Source: Nocardioides sp. LHD-245 (GTDB lineage: Bacteria; Actinomycetota; Actinomycetes; Propionibacteriales; Nocardioidaceae). From it: a DNA stretch of 64,000 nucleotides. A program made the translations under genes and the position numbers. The notes below the pieces were generated by a model, which was not told where the DNA came from, searched no databases, and saw only the letters and a program-made list of their open reading frames with translations. Where the stretch lies: contig NZ_JAVFWN010000019.1 of assembly GCF_030929495.1 (NCBI RefSeq), forward strand, positions 55,238 to 119,237, in the 5' to 3' direction. This document shows positions 46,038 to 54,138 of this stretch, one piece after another (the first letter of the stretch is position 1; each line of letters begins with the position of its first letter).

Positions 46038-46865
46038 TCAGCGGTCGAGACCGAGGAGCTCGGCCTCCCGCGCCCGCCAGGCAGCCGCGGCCGCGCTCGT
46101 CACCGGTCCGGGGGCCGACAGCTCGCGGTCGTCCCAGCGGTGCACGCCCTGCACGTCGCGGGTCGTCGAGACCAGGAAGATCTCGTCGGCCGCGGCCGCC
46201 GCCTCCATCGGCTCGTCCACCTCCCGCGCGCCGAACCACTCGAGCACCAACGCCCGCGTGACACCGGCCAGGCAGCCGCTGGACAGCGTCGGCGTCCGCA
46301 CCTCGCCGTCCACGACGTAGAAGACATTGGTGCCGGTGCCCTCGCACAGATTCCCCGCCAGGTTGCCGAAGACGGCCTCGCTGGCCCCCTTCTCGCGCGC
46401 CGCTGCCAGCGCGACCACGTTCTCGGCGTACGACGTCGTCTTCAGCCCGGCCAGGGGGCCCCGCTCGTTGCGCGGCCACGGCACCGTGATCACGGCCGTC
46501 GTCTCCGGCGCCGGCTGCATCGGCGCGGCGACCACGATGACGGTCAGCGGGTCGGCACCGCGCCCACTGCCCAGCGGGGCATTGCCGCCCGTGACGGTGA
46601 TCCGCAGCCGACCGAGCGCCAGCAGGTCCCCGTCGAGGACGGCAGCGACCCCTCGTCGTACGTCATCGAGGTCGAGGCCCTCCAGCCCGAGCCCGCGCGC
46701 CGAGCGGGCCAGCCGGTCGAGGTGCCGCCGCAACGCGAACGGCCGTCCGTGGACCACCTTCACCGCCTCGAACACCGCGTCCCCCACGGTCAGCCCGTGG
46801 TCGGTCACCGGCACCGCCGGAGCCGTCGGGTCGGACAGGAGTCGGCCGTTGATCCACACGCGCAT
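46038..46865 (-). CDS. Aminotransferase class IV (aminodeoxychorismate lyase / branched-chain aminotransferase-like)
   Basis: A PLP enzyme of fold type IV, 275 residues. The probable PLP-binding Lys is in AGLKTTSYAENVVAL; FGNLAGNLCEGTGTNVFYVVDGEVRTP is the conserved cofactor-phosphate region. The short length and N-terminus VWINGRLL favour 4-amino-4-deoxychorismate lyase (PabC-like), but D-amino acid or branched-chain aminotransferase cannot be excluded. It converges on the DUF1772 gene with three bases between stops. ATG at 46865. Confidence 0.85.
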   Translation of the reverse strand: MRVWINGRLLSDPTAPAVPVTDHGLTVGDAVFEAVKVVHGRPFALRRHLDRLARSARGLGLEGLDLDDVRRGVAAVLDGDLLALGRLRITVTGGNAPLGSGRGADPLTVIVVAAPMQPAPETTAVITVPWPRNERGPLAGLKTTSYAENVVALAAAREKGASEAVFGNLAGNLCEGTGTNVFYVVDGEVRTPTLSSGCLAGVTRALVLEWFGAREVDEPMEAAAAADEIFLVSTTRDVQGVHRWDDRELSAPGPVTSAAAAAWRAREAELLGLDR

Positions 46866-46911
46866 AGGACCAGCGTAGGAGGCCCCGACATGCCGAAGGT
46901 GGACCCCCGTT

Positions 46912-46940
46912 TTGGCGCCGTTCACGGGATCGGCTAATGT
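46912..46940 (+). promoter_or_regulatory. Promoter of the tRNA-Gly-Cys-Val cluster
   Basis: -35 TTGGCG (46912-46917), a 17 bp spacer, and -10 TAATGT (46935-46940) lie about 50 bases before tRNA-Gly. The match to the housekeeping sigma consensus and the spacing are good. Confidence 0.7.
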
Positions 46941-46990
46941 TCTCAACCGCACCACCGAGCGGGTCGAAAGGCCGGCGAAAGCGGTGCGAT

Positions 46991-47063
46991 GCGGACGTAG
47001 CTCAGTTGGTAGAGCGCAACCTTGCCAAGGTTGAGGTCGCGAGTTCGAGCCTCGTCGTCCGCT
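46991..47063 (+). tRNA. tRNA-Gly (GCC)
   Basis: A 73-base cloverleaf: acceptor GCGGACG with CGTCCGC, D-arm GCTCAGTTGGTAGAGC, anticodon stem CAACC/GGTTG around TTGCCAA (anticodon GCC), T-arm GCGAGTTCGAGCCTCGT. Discriminator T; no encoded CCA. It is first in a three-tRNA cluster. Confidence 0.96.
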
Positions 47064-47113
47064 CGGAGTGGTCAGACCCACTGCCTGACCAGGCCAGTGT
47101 GTAGGGCCATCGC

Positions 47114-47184
47114 GGTGGGTTGGCCGAGAGGCGAGGCAACGGACTGCAAATCCGTGTACACGGGTTCAAATCCCGTACCCACCT
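47114..47184 (+). tRNA. tRNA-Cys (GCA)
   Basis: A 71-base cloverleaf with acceptor GGTGGGT/ACCCACC, anticodon loop TGCAAAT (anticodon GCA) and T-arm ACGGGTTCAAATCCCGT. The CCA end is encoded at 47185-47187. Confidence 0.96.
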
Positions 47185-47201
47185 CCACCACAACTCCACA
47201 G

Positions 47202-47273
47202 GGGCGATTGGCGCAGCGGTAGCGCGCTTCCTTGACACGGAAGAGGTCACTGGTTCAAACCCAGTATCGCCCA
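47202..47273 (+). tRNA. tRNA-Val (GAC), integration target
   Basis: A 72-base cloverleaf: acceptor GGGCGAT/ATCGCCC, anticodon stem CTTCC/GGAAG around TTGACAC (anticodon GAC), T-arm ACTGGTTCAAACCCAGT, discriminator A and encoded CCA (47274-47276). Its last 28 bases including CCA are repeated at 62323-62350, marking it as the attachment site of the integrated element. The gene is intact because the element copy restores the 3' end. Confidence 0.96.
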
Positions 47274-47276
47274 CCA
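47249..47276. repeat. attL: 28 bp direct repeat at the 3' end of tRNA-Val(GAC)
   Basis: These 28 bases, covering the T-arm, acceptor 3' strand and CCA, are identical to 62323-62350. One mismatch at the next base on the left (C against T) and divergence on the right define the limits. This is the classic att core of tyrosine integrases that target tRNA genes. Confidence 0.9.
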
Positions 47277-47284
47277 TGAGGCAC

Positions 47285-47322
47285 AGGCCCCCTGACCAGC
47301 GGAAACGCAGGTCAGGGGGCCT
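47285..47322 (+). terminator. Rho-independent terminator of the tRNA cluster
   Basis: A 13 bp perfect stem (AGGCCCCCTGACC, 47285-47297, with its complement 47310-47322), a 12-base loop and a TTTCT run on the 3' side follow tRNA-Val by nine bases. It lies just inside the element end. Confidence 0.85.
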
Positions 47323-47346
47323 TTCTCGTCCCCCAGCGCATCGGAT

Positions 47347-47362
47347 ATGCATCGCTCCGTGC
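47347..47362. promoter_or_regulatory. Candidate integrase arm-type site, left end
   Basis: ATGCATCGCTCCGTGC recurs with one base missing at 62186-62200, near the other end of the element, in the same orientation. The sites are about 70 and 120 bases inside attL and attR. Pairing of near-identical motifs at both ends is what arm-type integrase or excisionase sites look like; this is an inference. Confidence 0.45.
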
Positions 47363-47426
47363 GCCTCACGTGCGCCGGAGATGTGATTTCGGATCACTGG
47401 CGCCGCGATGCCACCTAGGGACTCCC

Positions 47427-47615
47427 CTACTCGATCCGCCCCGTCTTGCGCGCCCAGGTCTCGATGTCGACCTTGAGCCACACCGGCCCCATTGCGAGCG
47501 TGTCGTACGGCGGGGGGAAGCTGGCGGACTTCGCGAGCTGGGTGACGCGCTGGCGGGTCACGCCGAGGAGCTCGGCAACCTCCGCGACCCCCATCAGATG
47601 TTCGGGCATGTCCAC
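47427..47615 (-). CDS. Small HTH DNA-binding protein (AlpA/MerR-like)
   Basis: A 62-residue protein that is almost only a helix-turn-helix: LMGVAEVAELLGVTRQRVTQLAKSASFPPPY, then VWLKVDIETWARKTG, the usual layout of AlpA/HTH_17 regulators. GTG at 47615 is chosen as a leaderless start because a -10 TATGAT (47628-47623, minus strand) lies seven bases upstream; ATG at 47609 is possible. It diverges from the 47739 operon across a pair of palindromic sites and probably controls both. Confidence 0.75.
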   Translation of the reverse strand: MDMPEHLMGVAEVAELLGVTRQRVTQLAKSASFPPPYDTLAMGPVWLKVDIETWARKTGRIE

Positions 47616-47617
47616 AC

Positions 47618-47663
47618 TTTACATCATAAATGCCCTTGGGGTACGGTCTCTTTACGTCGTAAA
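47618..47663. promoter_or_regulatory. Paired operator sites between divergent element genes
   Basis: TTTACATCATAAA (47618-47630) and TTTACGTCGTAAA (47651-47663) are two copies of an inverted-repeat site with centres 33 bp apart, about three helical turns. The first overlaps the -10 (TATGAT) of the leftward HTH gene; the second lies where the rightward promoter should be. This suits autoregulation plus control of the 47739 operon by the HTH protein. Confidence 0.6.
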
Positions 47664-47738
47664 TAGCGATGCGGCCTCGGACCAGAGATTGCAGCTCCGG
47701 CCCGAGGCCTCGGAACCAGTCCCCAGGAGGACCAGACC

Positions 47739-48395
47739 GTGACCGAATCATCCATGACCGGACGGCGGGGAAGCCAGCCGGTCCAGGACAGCACCAACGA
47801 CACCGAGGCGAGCACCGACCTCACGACGTGGCGATACGACGACCTGCTTGAGAAGCTGCGCCGCATTGAGGAGGCCGAGGACTGGCCGGCGTCGGCCATG
47901 AAGACCGAGACCGCCGTCGGCCGCGAACTGAAGCGGCGGGGCGTGTGCGAGGACTCGCGACGCGTGTACGGCTGCCCGCCGTGGTGCGTCCGCTGGGACC
48001 ACTACGCGGAGGTGTTCGTCGATGGCGACAGCGCTCTGCACTACGGGCCGACCTTCGGGGCCTTCACGCCGCAGGCGCTCGGCGACGGGCTCCTCACGGT
48101 CGACGCGCTCAGCGACGAGGCGGAGGACCTGGACGCCCCCAGCCTCAGGAGGCTCGCCGCTGACGCCCTGGCCGCCGCTGAGTGGATGGACCCTTCGCCA
48201 GCCCCCGAGCAGCGTGACGTGGACGAGCTGCGTCGGCTGCTGGACCTGCTGGAGTCGTACACCAGCAACGACCAGAAGGCCCGCTACCTGCTGACGTGCA
48301 ACTGGCTGCGTAACCGTCTCGCGCGGCGCCAGAGCGACGCAGAGCTGATGGACGCGCTGTACGTCCGGCTGACCGGGAAGGGGGCTGCGGCATGA
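47739..48395 (+). CDS. Hypothetical protein with CPxWC motif (DUF6907-like)
   Basis: A 218-residue soluble protein. Its centre has YGCPPWCVRWDHYAEVFVDGDSALHYGPTFG, a CPxWC-x3-DH pattern like that of DUF6907 proteins found on actinobacterial mobile elements; a possible metal site is suggested by Cys, Cys and His. The C-terminal half is helical (residues about 120-205). GTG at 47739 has a strong AGGAGG eight bases upstream. First gene of a plus-strand run of small element genes. Function unknown. Confidence 0.68.
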   Translation: MTESSMTGRRGSQPVQDSTNDTEASTDLTTWRYDDLLEKLRRIEEAEDWPASAMKTETAVGRELKRRGVCEDSRRVYGCPPWCVRWDHYAEVFVDGDSALHYGPTFGAFTPQALGDGLLTVDALSDEAEDLDAPSLRRLAADALAAAEWMDPSPAPEQRDVDELRRLLDLLESYTSNDQKARYLLTCNWLRNRLARRQSDAELMDALYVRLTGKGAAA

Positions 48396-48697
48396 CGACG
48401 GACAACCCGATTGGGGTCACCAAGGAGCAGGCCACGACGTGCCCTGACTGGTGCACGTCCGATCACGACGAGGGGCCGCCGTTCGGCTACCACTGGGGGC
48501 CGGAGTTCGGAGGGATCAAGGTGACCTGGTCACCGCTCGACCCAGCCGTTGCTCCGGAGCGGGAGTGGGCTGCCCACCTCGACCTGCTGCACTACTGGGA
48601 GGGGTTCGGCACGGACGACACGCTGACCGCGCCGGAATTACGGTCTCTCGCAGTTGACGCGTCGGCTGCCGCGGAGTGGCTGGAGGCTCACCAGTGA
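48392..48697 (+). CDS. Second CPxWC (DUF6907-like) small protein
   Basis: A 101-residue acidic protein with TCPDWCTSDHDEG near the N-terminus, the same CPxWC-x2-4-DH pattern as the upstream gene, and a C-terminal AVDASAAAEWLEAHQ that resembles the DALAAAEWMD segment of that neighbour. The two look like diverged paralogues. ATG at 48392 overlaps the upstream stop by four bases. Function unknown. Confidence 0.68.
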   Translation: MTTDNPIGVTKEQATTCPDWCTSDHDEGPPFGYHWGPEFGGIKVTWSPLDPAVAPEREWAAHLDLLHYWEGFGTDDTLTAPELRSLAVDASAAAEWLEAHQ

Positions 48698-48909
48698 GCG
48701 CGGAGGCCGGCTCGGTCGCCAGCGGGCTCGCCCTGCTCAGGGCCGCGGGGGCTCGGGTGGTCCCGCTGGAGGACTTCGACCACCTGGCGTGCTGGGTGCG
48801 GGAGTTCGGAATCCTCCTGGTCGCGTCCGACCTGACGCCCGACGAGTGGGAGACCCTGGTCGAGGAGTACCTGCCGGAGATCTTGAAGGAGTGCGCGGCG
48901 CCCTCCTGA
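48694..48909 (+). CDS. Small hypothetical protein
   Basis: A 71-residue protein (LALLRAAGARVVPLEDFDHLACWVREFGILLVASDLTPDEWETLVEEYLPEILKE) with a mixed helix/strand pattern and no known motif. GTG at 48694 overlaps the upstream stop by four bases and has GGAGG seven bases upstream, which decides against the longer frame starting at 48676. It ends the first tight group of plus-strand genes. Confidence 0.62.
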   Translation: MSAEAGSVASGLALLRAAGARVVPLEDFDHLACWVREFGILLVASDLTPDEWETLVEEYLPEILKECAAPS

Positions 48910-49005
48910 TCCGACCGCCCCAACCCCAGCGACCCCTGGCCCCTCGCGGCCGGGGGTCGCTGCCGTTCCGGGGGTTCTGTCGGGCCTCCCCTGCACGCTG
49001 TCGCC

Positions 49006-49074
49006 GTGAACGAGCAACTCGACGCCTACATGGCGCGCAAGACCCGGTCGACGCCCTTGGCAGGTGCTCGATGA
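49006..49074 (+). CDS. Possible 22-residue peptide (leader or small ORF)
   Basis: GTG at 49006 encodes MNEQLDAYMARKTRSTPLAGAR and its TGA overlaps the ATG of the next gene (ATGA). The overlap suggests coupling, but there is no homology evidence and the upstream sequence has no clear ribosome site. Confidence 0.3.
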   Translation: MNEQLDAYMARKTRSTPLAGAR

Positions 49075-49790
49075 CCGGCGAGGAACGGCGCCCGGTCACA
49101 GGGCTGAGCGATGAGTACTTCGACCGGGCGGTGGCGCCCGCTCCGGACCTCTCGCCTGAGCAGGCCGAGGAGCTGCGGCGGATCCTCGGCGGCCCGATCG
49201 AGGAGCTCAGTGGACGGAAGCTCGCACGGCCCGCCCGCATGCCAGCCGACCGCTCGGCGAAGGCCCAGCCGGCGGTTGACGCGGGGATAGCGGGGCAGCG
49301 GGAGGCTGGGCCGGCCGAGGTCGAGGTGGAGGTGGAGATCGGCCACGGCCAGGCGTCTCATCCTGGCAGGGCCACGGAGCGCCGCCATCAGAGTGCCGGG
49401 AGCATTGTGTCGGAGGGCCGATCTACCGTCCGCTGCATGAGGATGCGCACCAACAGGATCACCTTCACCGTCGACGCCATCAGCCAGGTGACCGACATCG
49501 GCGAGCTCGCGAAGATCGCCCACCTGATCGGCTACGACGTGACGATCGCTCCTGCCGACGAGAACTACGAAGAGGTCGGCACAGCAGCGACCTTCTTCCG
49601 AGAGGGCCTCGCTGACGCCGACGAGGACATCGTCTCTCTGGCGATCGTGTCCGCCGTGTCACAGGGGTTGAGCGGTACGCAGATGGTCGAGCTCCTTGAG
49701 CGAGAGCTGAGGGCGAGGTGCTTCCCTATGGACAAGCCCCTCGATGACGCGTTCTCCCTGGGGCAACCTCCCGAGGATCACGCGCACTGA
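49071..49790 (+). CDS. Hypothetical element protein; possibly two genes joined
   Basis: The frame gives 239 residues. The first 45 or so (TGLSDEYFDRAVAPAPDLSPEQAEELRRILGGPI) resemble small actinobacterial phage/element proteins with a LSPEQ-x5-R-x-L pattern. Residues about 50-120 are low-complexity (VEVEVEIGHG). From ATG at 49437 (or 49443) a globular 117-residue part begins (ITFTVDAISQVTDIGELAKIAHLIGYDVTIAP). TACCGT seven bases before 49437 would suit a leaderless start, so the true gene may be 49437-49790. Convergent with the tape-measure gene. Confidence 0.5.
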   Translation: MTGEERRPVTGLSDEYFDRAVAPAPDLSPEQAEELRRILGGPIEELSGRKLARPARMPADRSAKAQPAVDAGIAGQREAGPAEVEVEVEIGHGQASHPGRATERRHQSAGSIVSEGRSTVRCMRMRTNRITFTVDAISQVTDIGELAKIAHLIGYDVTIAPADENYEEVGTAATFFREGLADADEDIVSLAIVSAVSQGLSGTQMVELLERELRARCFPMDKPLDDAFSLGQPPEDHAH

Positions 49791-49804
49791 GCGTCCCTTC
49801 GCCA

Positions 49805-52800
49805 TCAGAACGTCGCCGCCATCACGCCGTTGGCCCGTGCGTAGTCGATCTTCATCACGATCTCCCGGCCCTGCTGCAGCAGCGACGCCTCCTCCGCCGT
49901 GAGCTTCACCGTGAGCGTCTGGCTGCTGGCGTTGCCGGAGTTCGCGAGGTATGTCGCCTTGGCCTCCAGCGCCGGGTCGCCGAAGCCGCGGGTCAGGCTC
50001 GTCGCGGCACGGGCGCCGGCTCGGCTGGCGACCGTGTCGTCGATCCCGATGTCGAGGCCGCGCATCACGTCGTCGCCGATGTCGCGGAAGACCCGCGAGG
50101 GGGACTTGACCTTGAGCTTGATCTTCACCGTGTTCGTCAGCGCGGCGGCGATGGCGGCGGCGGCGGCCTGGACCGCGGCCAGTTGGGACTCCAGGCCGTT
50201 CACCAGGCCCTGCGCGGCGTCGATTCCGGCCTGCTTGTAGCGCGCAGCCATGTTGTCGCCGAGCACGCCGCCAGCGGCGACGAGGCGGTCCTGCAGCCGG
50301 TTCATCTGCCGGATAGCCGAGTCGCCACCGAGGGAGATCGCTTCCGCGGTGGCCAGCGCGGCTTCCGGGCCGGCGGCGAGCATCTGCTCGATCTGCCCCT
50401 GGGACAGTCCCTTGGCAGCGAGCTCCTCCATCAGGCGCTGGAAGTTCTCCGCCTGCACGGCCTTGTCCTCGAGCTGATTGAGCAGCAGGTCGATCGAGAC
50501 CCCGCTGCCTTGGCTCGCCAGGATGCGGGCGAGCGTCTCCGGCTGGTCGGCGAACTTCTTCTCCAACGCCTTCAGCTGCTCGTCCGACATGCCCTCGACG
50601 CGGCCGAGCTGGGTGACGTCGCCGGTTGCCGTGATCGTGTTGCGGATGGCGTCGGCATACTCCCGCTGGGCCTGCTTCGCGGCGCGCAGTTGGTCGTACG
50701 CCGCCTGCTCCTTCTCGACCTTCTCGCCGAGCAGGTCGTTGATCCGGTCCTGTTCCTTGCCGTTCGCGACCAGCTGGTCGTACTGCCCCTTGAGGGACTT
50801 CAGCACCGCTGCCTCGCGCTTCTCCTCGCGCTGCTGGCCGTTCCTACCCTTGCCCGGCTTGATCGCCTTCTCGATCTCCCGTGTCAGGTTCTCCAGGGCC
50901 TTGTCGATCTCATCTGATCCCTTGGTCACCTCCGAGAAGATCCCGTCCAGCGCGCCCTTCGCGAGCTTCGTGCCCGCACGACCGACGACCGGGGTGGTGG
51001 CCTCCATGCCGCCGGCCAGGCCTTCGCCCAGCATCCGGCCGAGGTAGGTGGTCTCCTTCGACGGGGACTCGATCCCACCCTCGTCCCTCGCACCCTTGAT
51101 CGCCTGGCGGACGGCCGAGCGCATGATCACTTCGAGCGCCGCGCCGGTGCCGGCCATGCCGTTGAGGAGACCCTGCTTCAGCGCGTCGCCGACCTGGGTC
51201 GAGGCGTCGGCCTCGGTCTTGGCGTTGTTGATCGACTTCTTGACCGCACGCACGTAGGGGGCGAGGTTCGGCTTGGCCTCCTCGATCGCGTTGAGCTTCT
51301 TGATGATCAGCTTCTTCTCGCGGTCGCTGATGCTGGCGCCCTGGTCGAGCGCCTGCTGCAACCCCTGCACCCAGCCCTTCAGCGGGACCTTGACGTTGCC
51401 GACGGTGCTGAGCCTGGTGGCGAGCTTGTCGATGTCGCCCTTGGTCTTCGCCAGGCCCTCGGTCTTGATCAGGGTGCGGAGCTGGTCAGGGGTGAGGCCG
51501 TAGGTCTTGTTCAGCTCGCGGACTTGCTTGCCGGTCAGGTCGACACCGGGCGCGGAGACGATCGCCTTGATGTTGTCGAAGCTCTGCAGAGCCTTGTAGT
51601 CACCGATGAGCCGGACGGCGTCCTGCCCAGTCTGCGCGAGGCCACTGTCCTCGAAGTGGGTGCGGATCTCCTTGGGGAACTGCTTGTACTGCGTGACCGT
51701 GAGCCCCAGCTTGGTGGCGAGATCCTGCACCTGGGCTCCGTGGTCGGAGATCGCGGCGCCGGATTCCCTGACGCGCTGGTTGAAGGTGTCCTGGGCGATC
51801 TTCGCCTCGTCGACGGCGCCCTTGGCATCGAGCCAGGCGCTGCGGTAGCGGTCGATCTCCCCGGGCTCGAGGGCGTCGCCGTTCTTGATGACCTGGCCGG
51901 TTGCGGTGACGAGGTCCTTAGCGCCGTCGGCGACGTCGTCGTACGCGGCCTTGGCCTGGTCGGCGACCTTCTGCAGGGTGCCGAGCTGGCCGGCCAGTGC
52001 CTGGTCGACGACACGCTGTGCGTTGGCCTGGCCCATCGCCGCCGAGACGACGGTGTCCATCGAGACGCCGAGCTCTCGGAGTCGCGCGATGTCGGCGTCG
52101 AGCTTCCCGTCCTTGCCGGTGAACGACGCCTTGACCGCTGCGCGGGCCGTTTCTCCGTACGCGTTCTTGACGCCCAGCAGCGCCTCGCGCAGGTTGTCGG
52201 CGTCAGCCTTCGCCTCGTCGAAGCCCTGGCTGCGCAACAGCTCCAGCCGGGTAGCCTCGGCCTCCGCGGCTGTCTCGCCGAAGGCCCCGGCGAGCGCGGA
52301 CAGGCCGCCGCCGACGCCCGCACCGACGAGCGCGCCTACCGGACCGAACATGGCGCCAATGCCGGCGCCGCCAGCAGCGCCCTGCAGCACGCTGCCGAAG
52401 TTGGCGCCCTCGTCGGCAGCGGCAGAGAGCCCCGAGGTCAGGGCGACGAGGCCTCCTACCCCCGCGACGGTCTTGACGCCGGCGCCGAGCTTGCCCATCG
52501 CGGTGCCGGTGAGCTGAGTGCGCGTCTCGGTGTACGACAGCTCGGCCCGCAGCTGCTTGAGCTTCGCGACCTGCAGAGTCGTGGCCGTGGTGGCGGCGCC
52601 GATGCCGGCAGTGAGCTTCGGCACCACAAGCGCGGCGATACCGGCCTGCACAGCGAACTGCTCGACCGGGTCGGGCAGGTCCGCGAACAGGCTCACGGCG
52701 TCGCCGACGAGCTCGGTGGTCGCCTTGAGCGGCGGCAGGACCGCGCCCTTGATCGTGCCGCCGAAGTCAGCGATCTCGTCCCGGTTCGTCTCGATCCACC

Positions 52801-53593
52801 CGGCTAGGTCATCGAGTGCGGGCACGAGATCGTCGGAGGCCCAGTCGGCGGCCTCGGAGAGCGCGGGGATCAGGAGCTTGCCGAACTTCGCTTCGAGGTC
52901 GGTGACCTTGGCGCCGAGGCGCTGACCCTTGCCGGCAATGGTGTCCGACTCGCGGCCGAACTGGCCAGCAGCGTCCTTGCTCTGGCGGAACAGCAGCTCG
53001 AGGCGGGCTTGCTGCTCGGCCGTCTTCTTCGCCGAGCCCTCCAGCTTGTCGAGCCCTCGGGCCGCCATACGGGCGTTCACGTCGCTCTGCTTGATGCTGA
53101 TGCCGTAGCGCTCGATCGGGTCGGCCTCGCCGCGCAGGAGCGAGTTGACGGACTCGATGGCCTCTCGGGTCGACCCGCCGTAGGTCGCGGCGAGGTCGGC
53201 AGCACGCCGGTTGAGCTTGTCGGTGAGGTCGGTGACCTGCTTCAGCGGCGTGCCGGCGTTCTTGAGCATCGCGCCAGTGACCGTCGAGAGCTCGCGGTAC
53301 TCGTTCGCCGAGACACCGATCGCCTCGGACGCGTCCATCGACCGCCCGATCACGGTGTCGGCGTACCGCTTGAAGACCGCCTCGGTGGCGCCGAGGGACT
53401 GCTCGGCAGAGGAGGCGGCTTTGACGCTGTCGATGCCCAACTTCGTGACCGCAGCACCCGCAGCGAGGAACCCGGCGCCGGCGAGCTTCTTCGCATGGGA
53501 GCCCAGGCGGTCCATGGCGCCAGCCGTCTGGTTGAACTCCCGGCGGGCCTGGGAGCCCGACGCGAGTATCGCGATCTTGACCGGGCCGGCCAT
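49805..53593 (-). CDS. Phage tail tape-measure protein
   Basis: Tape-measure proteins set tail length and help DNA injection in siphophages. The 1262 residues show the N-terminal start typical of such proteins (FNQTAGAMDRLGSHAKKLAGAGFLAAGAAVTKLGIDSVKAASSAEQ), a TP901-like core, a hydrophobic Gly-rich stretch near residue 440 (GAMFGPVGALVGAGVGGGLSALAGAF), coiled coils, and the repeated SPS motif (GIESPSKETTYLGRMLGEGLAGGM; VKSPSRVFRDIGDDVMRGLDIGI). ATG at 53593 shares a base with the upstream peptidase stop. No other structural phage gene is nearby. Confidence 0.88.
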   Translation of the reverse strand: MAGPVKIAILASGSQARREFNQTAGAMDRLGSHAKKLAGAGFLAAGAAVTKLGIDSVKAASSAEQSLGATEAVFKRYADTVIGRSMDASEAIGVSANEYRELSTVTGAMLKNAGTPLKQVTDLTDKLNRRAADLAATYGGSTREAIESVNSLLRGEADPIERYGISIKQSDVNARMAARGLDKLEGSAKKTAEQQARLELLFRQSKDAAGQFGRESDTIAGKGQRLGAKVTDLEAKFGKLLIPALSEAADWASDDLVPALDDLAGWIETNRDEIADFGGTIKGAVLPPLKATTELVGDAVSLFADLPDPVEQFAVQAGIAALVVPKLTAGIGAATTATTLQVAKLKQLRAELSYTETRTQLTGTAMGKLGAGVKTVAGVGGLVALTSGLSAAADEGANFGSVLQGAAGGAGIGAMFGPVGALVGAGVGGGLSALAGAFGETAAEAEATRLELLRSQGFDEAKADADNLREALLGVKNAYGETARAAVKASFTGKDGKLDADIARLRELGVSMDTVVSAAMGQANAQRVVDQALAGQLGTLQKVADQAKAAYDDVADGAKDLVTATGQVIKNGDALEPGEIDRYRSAWLDAKGAVDEAKIAQDTFNQRVRESGAAISDHGAQVQDLATKLGLTVTQYKQFPKEIRTHFEDSGLAQTGQDAVRLIGDYKALQSFDNIKAIVSAPGVDLTGKQVRELNKTYGLTPDQLRTLIKTEGLAKTKGDIDKLATRLSTVGNVKVPLKGWVQGLQQALDQGASISDREKKLIIKKLNAIEEAKPNLAPYVRAVKKSINNAKTEADASTQVGDALKQGLLNGMAGTGAALEVIMRSAVRQAIKGARDEGGIESPSKETTYLGRMLGEGLAGGMEATTPVVGRAGTKLAKGALDGIFSEVTKGSDEIDKALENLTREIEKAIKPGKGRNGQQREEKREAAVLKSLKGQYDQLVANGKEQDRINDLLGEKVEKEQAAYDQLRAAKQAQREYADAIRNTITATGDVTQLGRVEGMSDEQLKALEKKFADQPETLARILASQGSGVSIDLLLNQLEDKAVQAENFQRLMEELAAKGLSQGQIEQMLAAGPEAALATAEAISLGGDSAIRQMNRLQDRLVAAGGVLGDNMAARYKQAGIDAAQGLVNGLESQLAAVQAAAAAIAAALTNTVKIKLKVKSPSRVFRDIGDDVMRGLDIGIDDTVASRAGARAATSLTRGFGDPALEAKATYLANSGNASSQTLTVKLTAEEASLLQQGREIVMKIDYARANGVMAATF

Positions 53594-54138
53594 CAGGCCA
53601 TCGCCTTGAGATCGGCCGACTCGTCGAGCAGCCGCCACCAGCGCTCGGCAGGCAACGTGCCTTGGGTGTCCAGCTCGCGCGCAAGGTCGAGTACGCGGCG
53701 CCGGTGGGTGTGGAGGATGCGCTGGGTGTCGAGCGCCAGGAGCTGCCGGTGTGCCGCCGCGAGCTCGAGGTCGCCCAGGTGCACCGCCTCAAGCAGGACC
53801 TCCACTTGAGCGTTGTCGGTGTCGGGGCCGTCGAGGCGCGTGACGGGATCTGCGCCGTGGAACATCTTGGTGGCGACCTCGCCGGCCAGGAGCATCGTGA
53901 CCTGGCATTCGACCCAGCGGCGCGCGGCATCGGGGGCCTGAGAGAGTGGCGTCCAGTAGGGCCAGTCCGCGTTGAAGTGTGACACCGGCGGCCGTCCCGA
54001 TGCACACGCACCGTCGTACAGGCCCGGGAACGGGATCACGGTGATCTCCCCTGGGTCGACGAAGCCGCACGCCCACGCGGCGACCGCATGCCCGGCCTCG
54101 TGCACCGCGACGAACGACGGCAGCGGCTGCCCGCTCAC
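53593..54138 (-). CDS. Orphan HExxH peptidase-like protein (M41-type motif, no AAA+ domain)
   Basis: The 181-residue protein opens with FVAVHEAGHAVAAWACG; HEAGH at residues 13-17 is the zinc site of FtsH-like M41 peptidases, and CQVTMLLAGEVATKMF with the acidic DNAQVEVLLEAV resembles the following helices that supply the third ligand. The AAA+ module of FtsH is missing. GTG at 54138 overlaps the upstream stop by four bases and its stop overlaps the tape-measure ATG, so the two proteins are made together. A role in processing the tape-measure protein is possible but only inferred. Confidence 0.7.
   Translation of the reverse strand: MSGQPLPSFVAVHEAGHAVAAWACGFVDPGEITVIPFPGLYDGACASGRPPVSHFNADWPYWTPLSQAPDAARRWVECQVTMLLAGEVATKMFHGADPVTRLDGPDTDNAQVEVLLEAVHLGDLELAAAHRQLLALDTQRILHTHRRRVLDLARELDTQGTLPAERWWRLLDESADLKAMA

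Noticed and set aside
53662..53982. Plus-strand frames opposite the peptidase and tape-measure genes
   Set aside because: They have no ribosome sites or recognisable motifs and lie opposite well-supported genes in a coupled operon.
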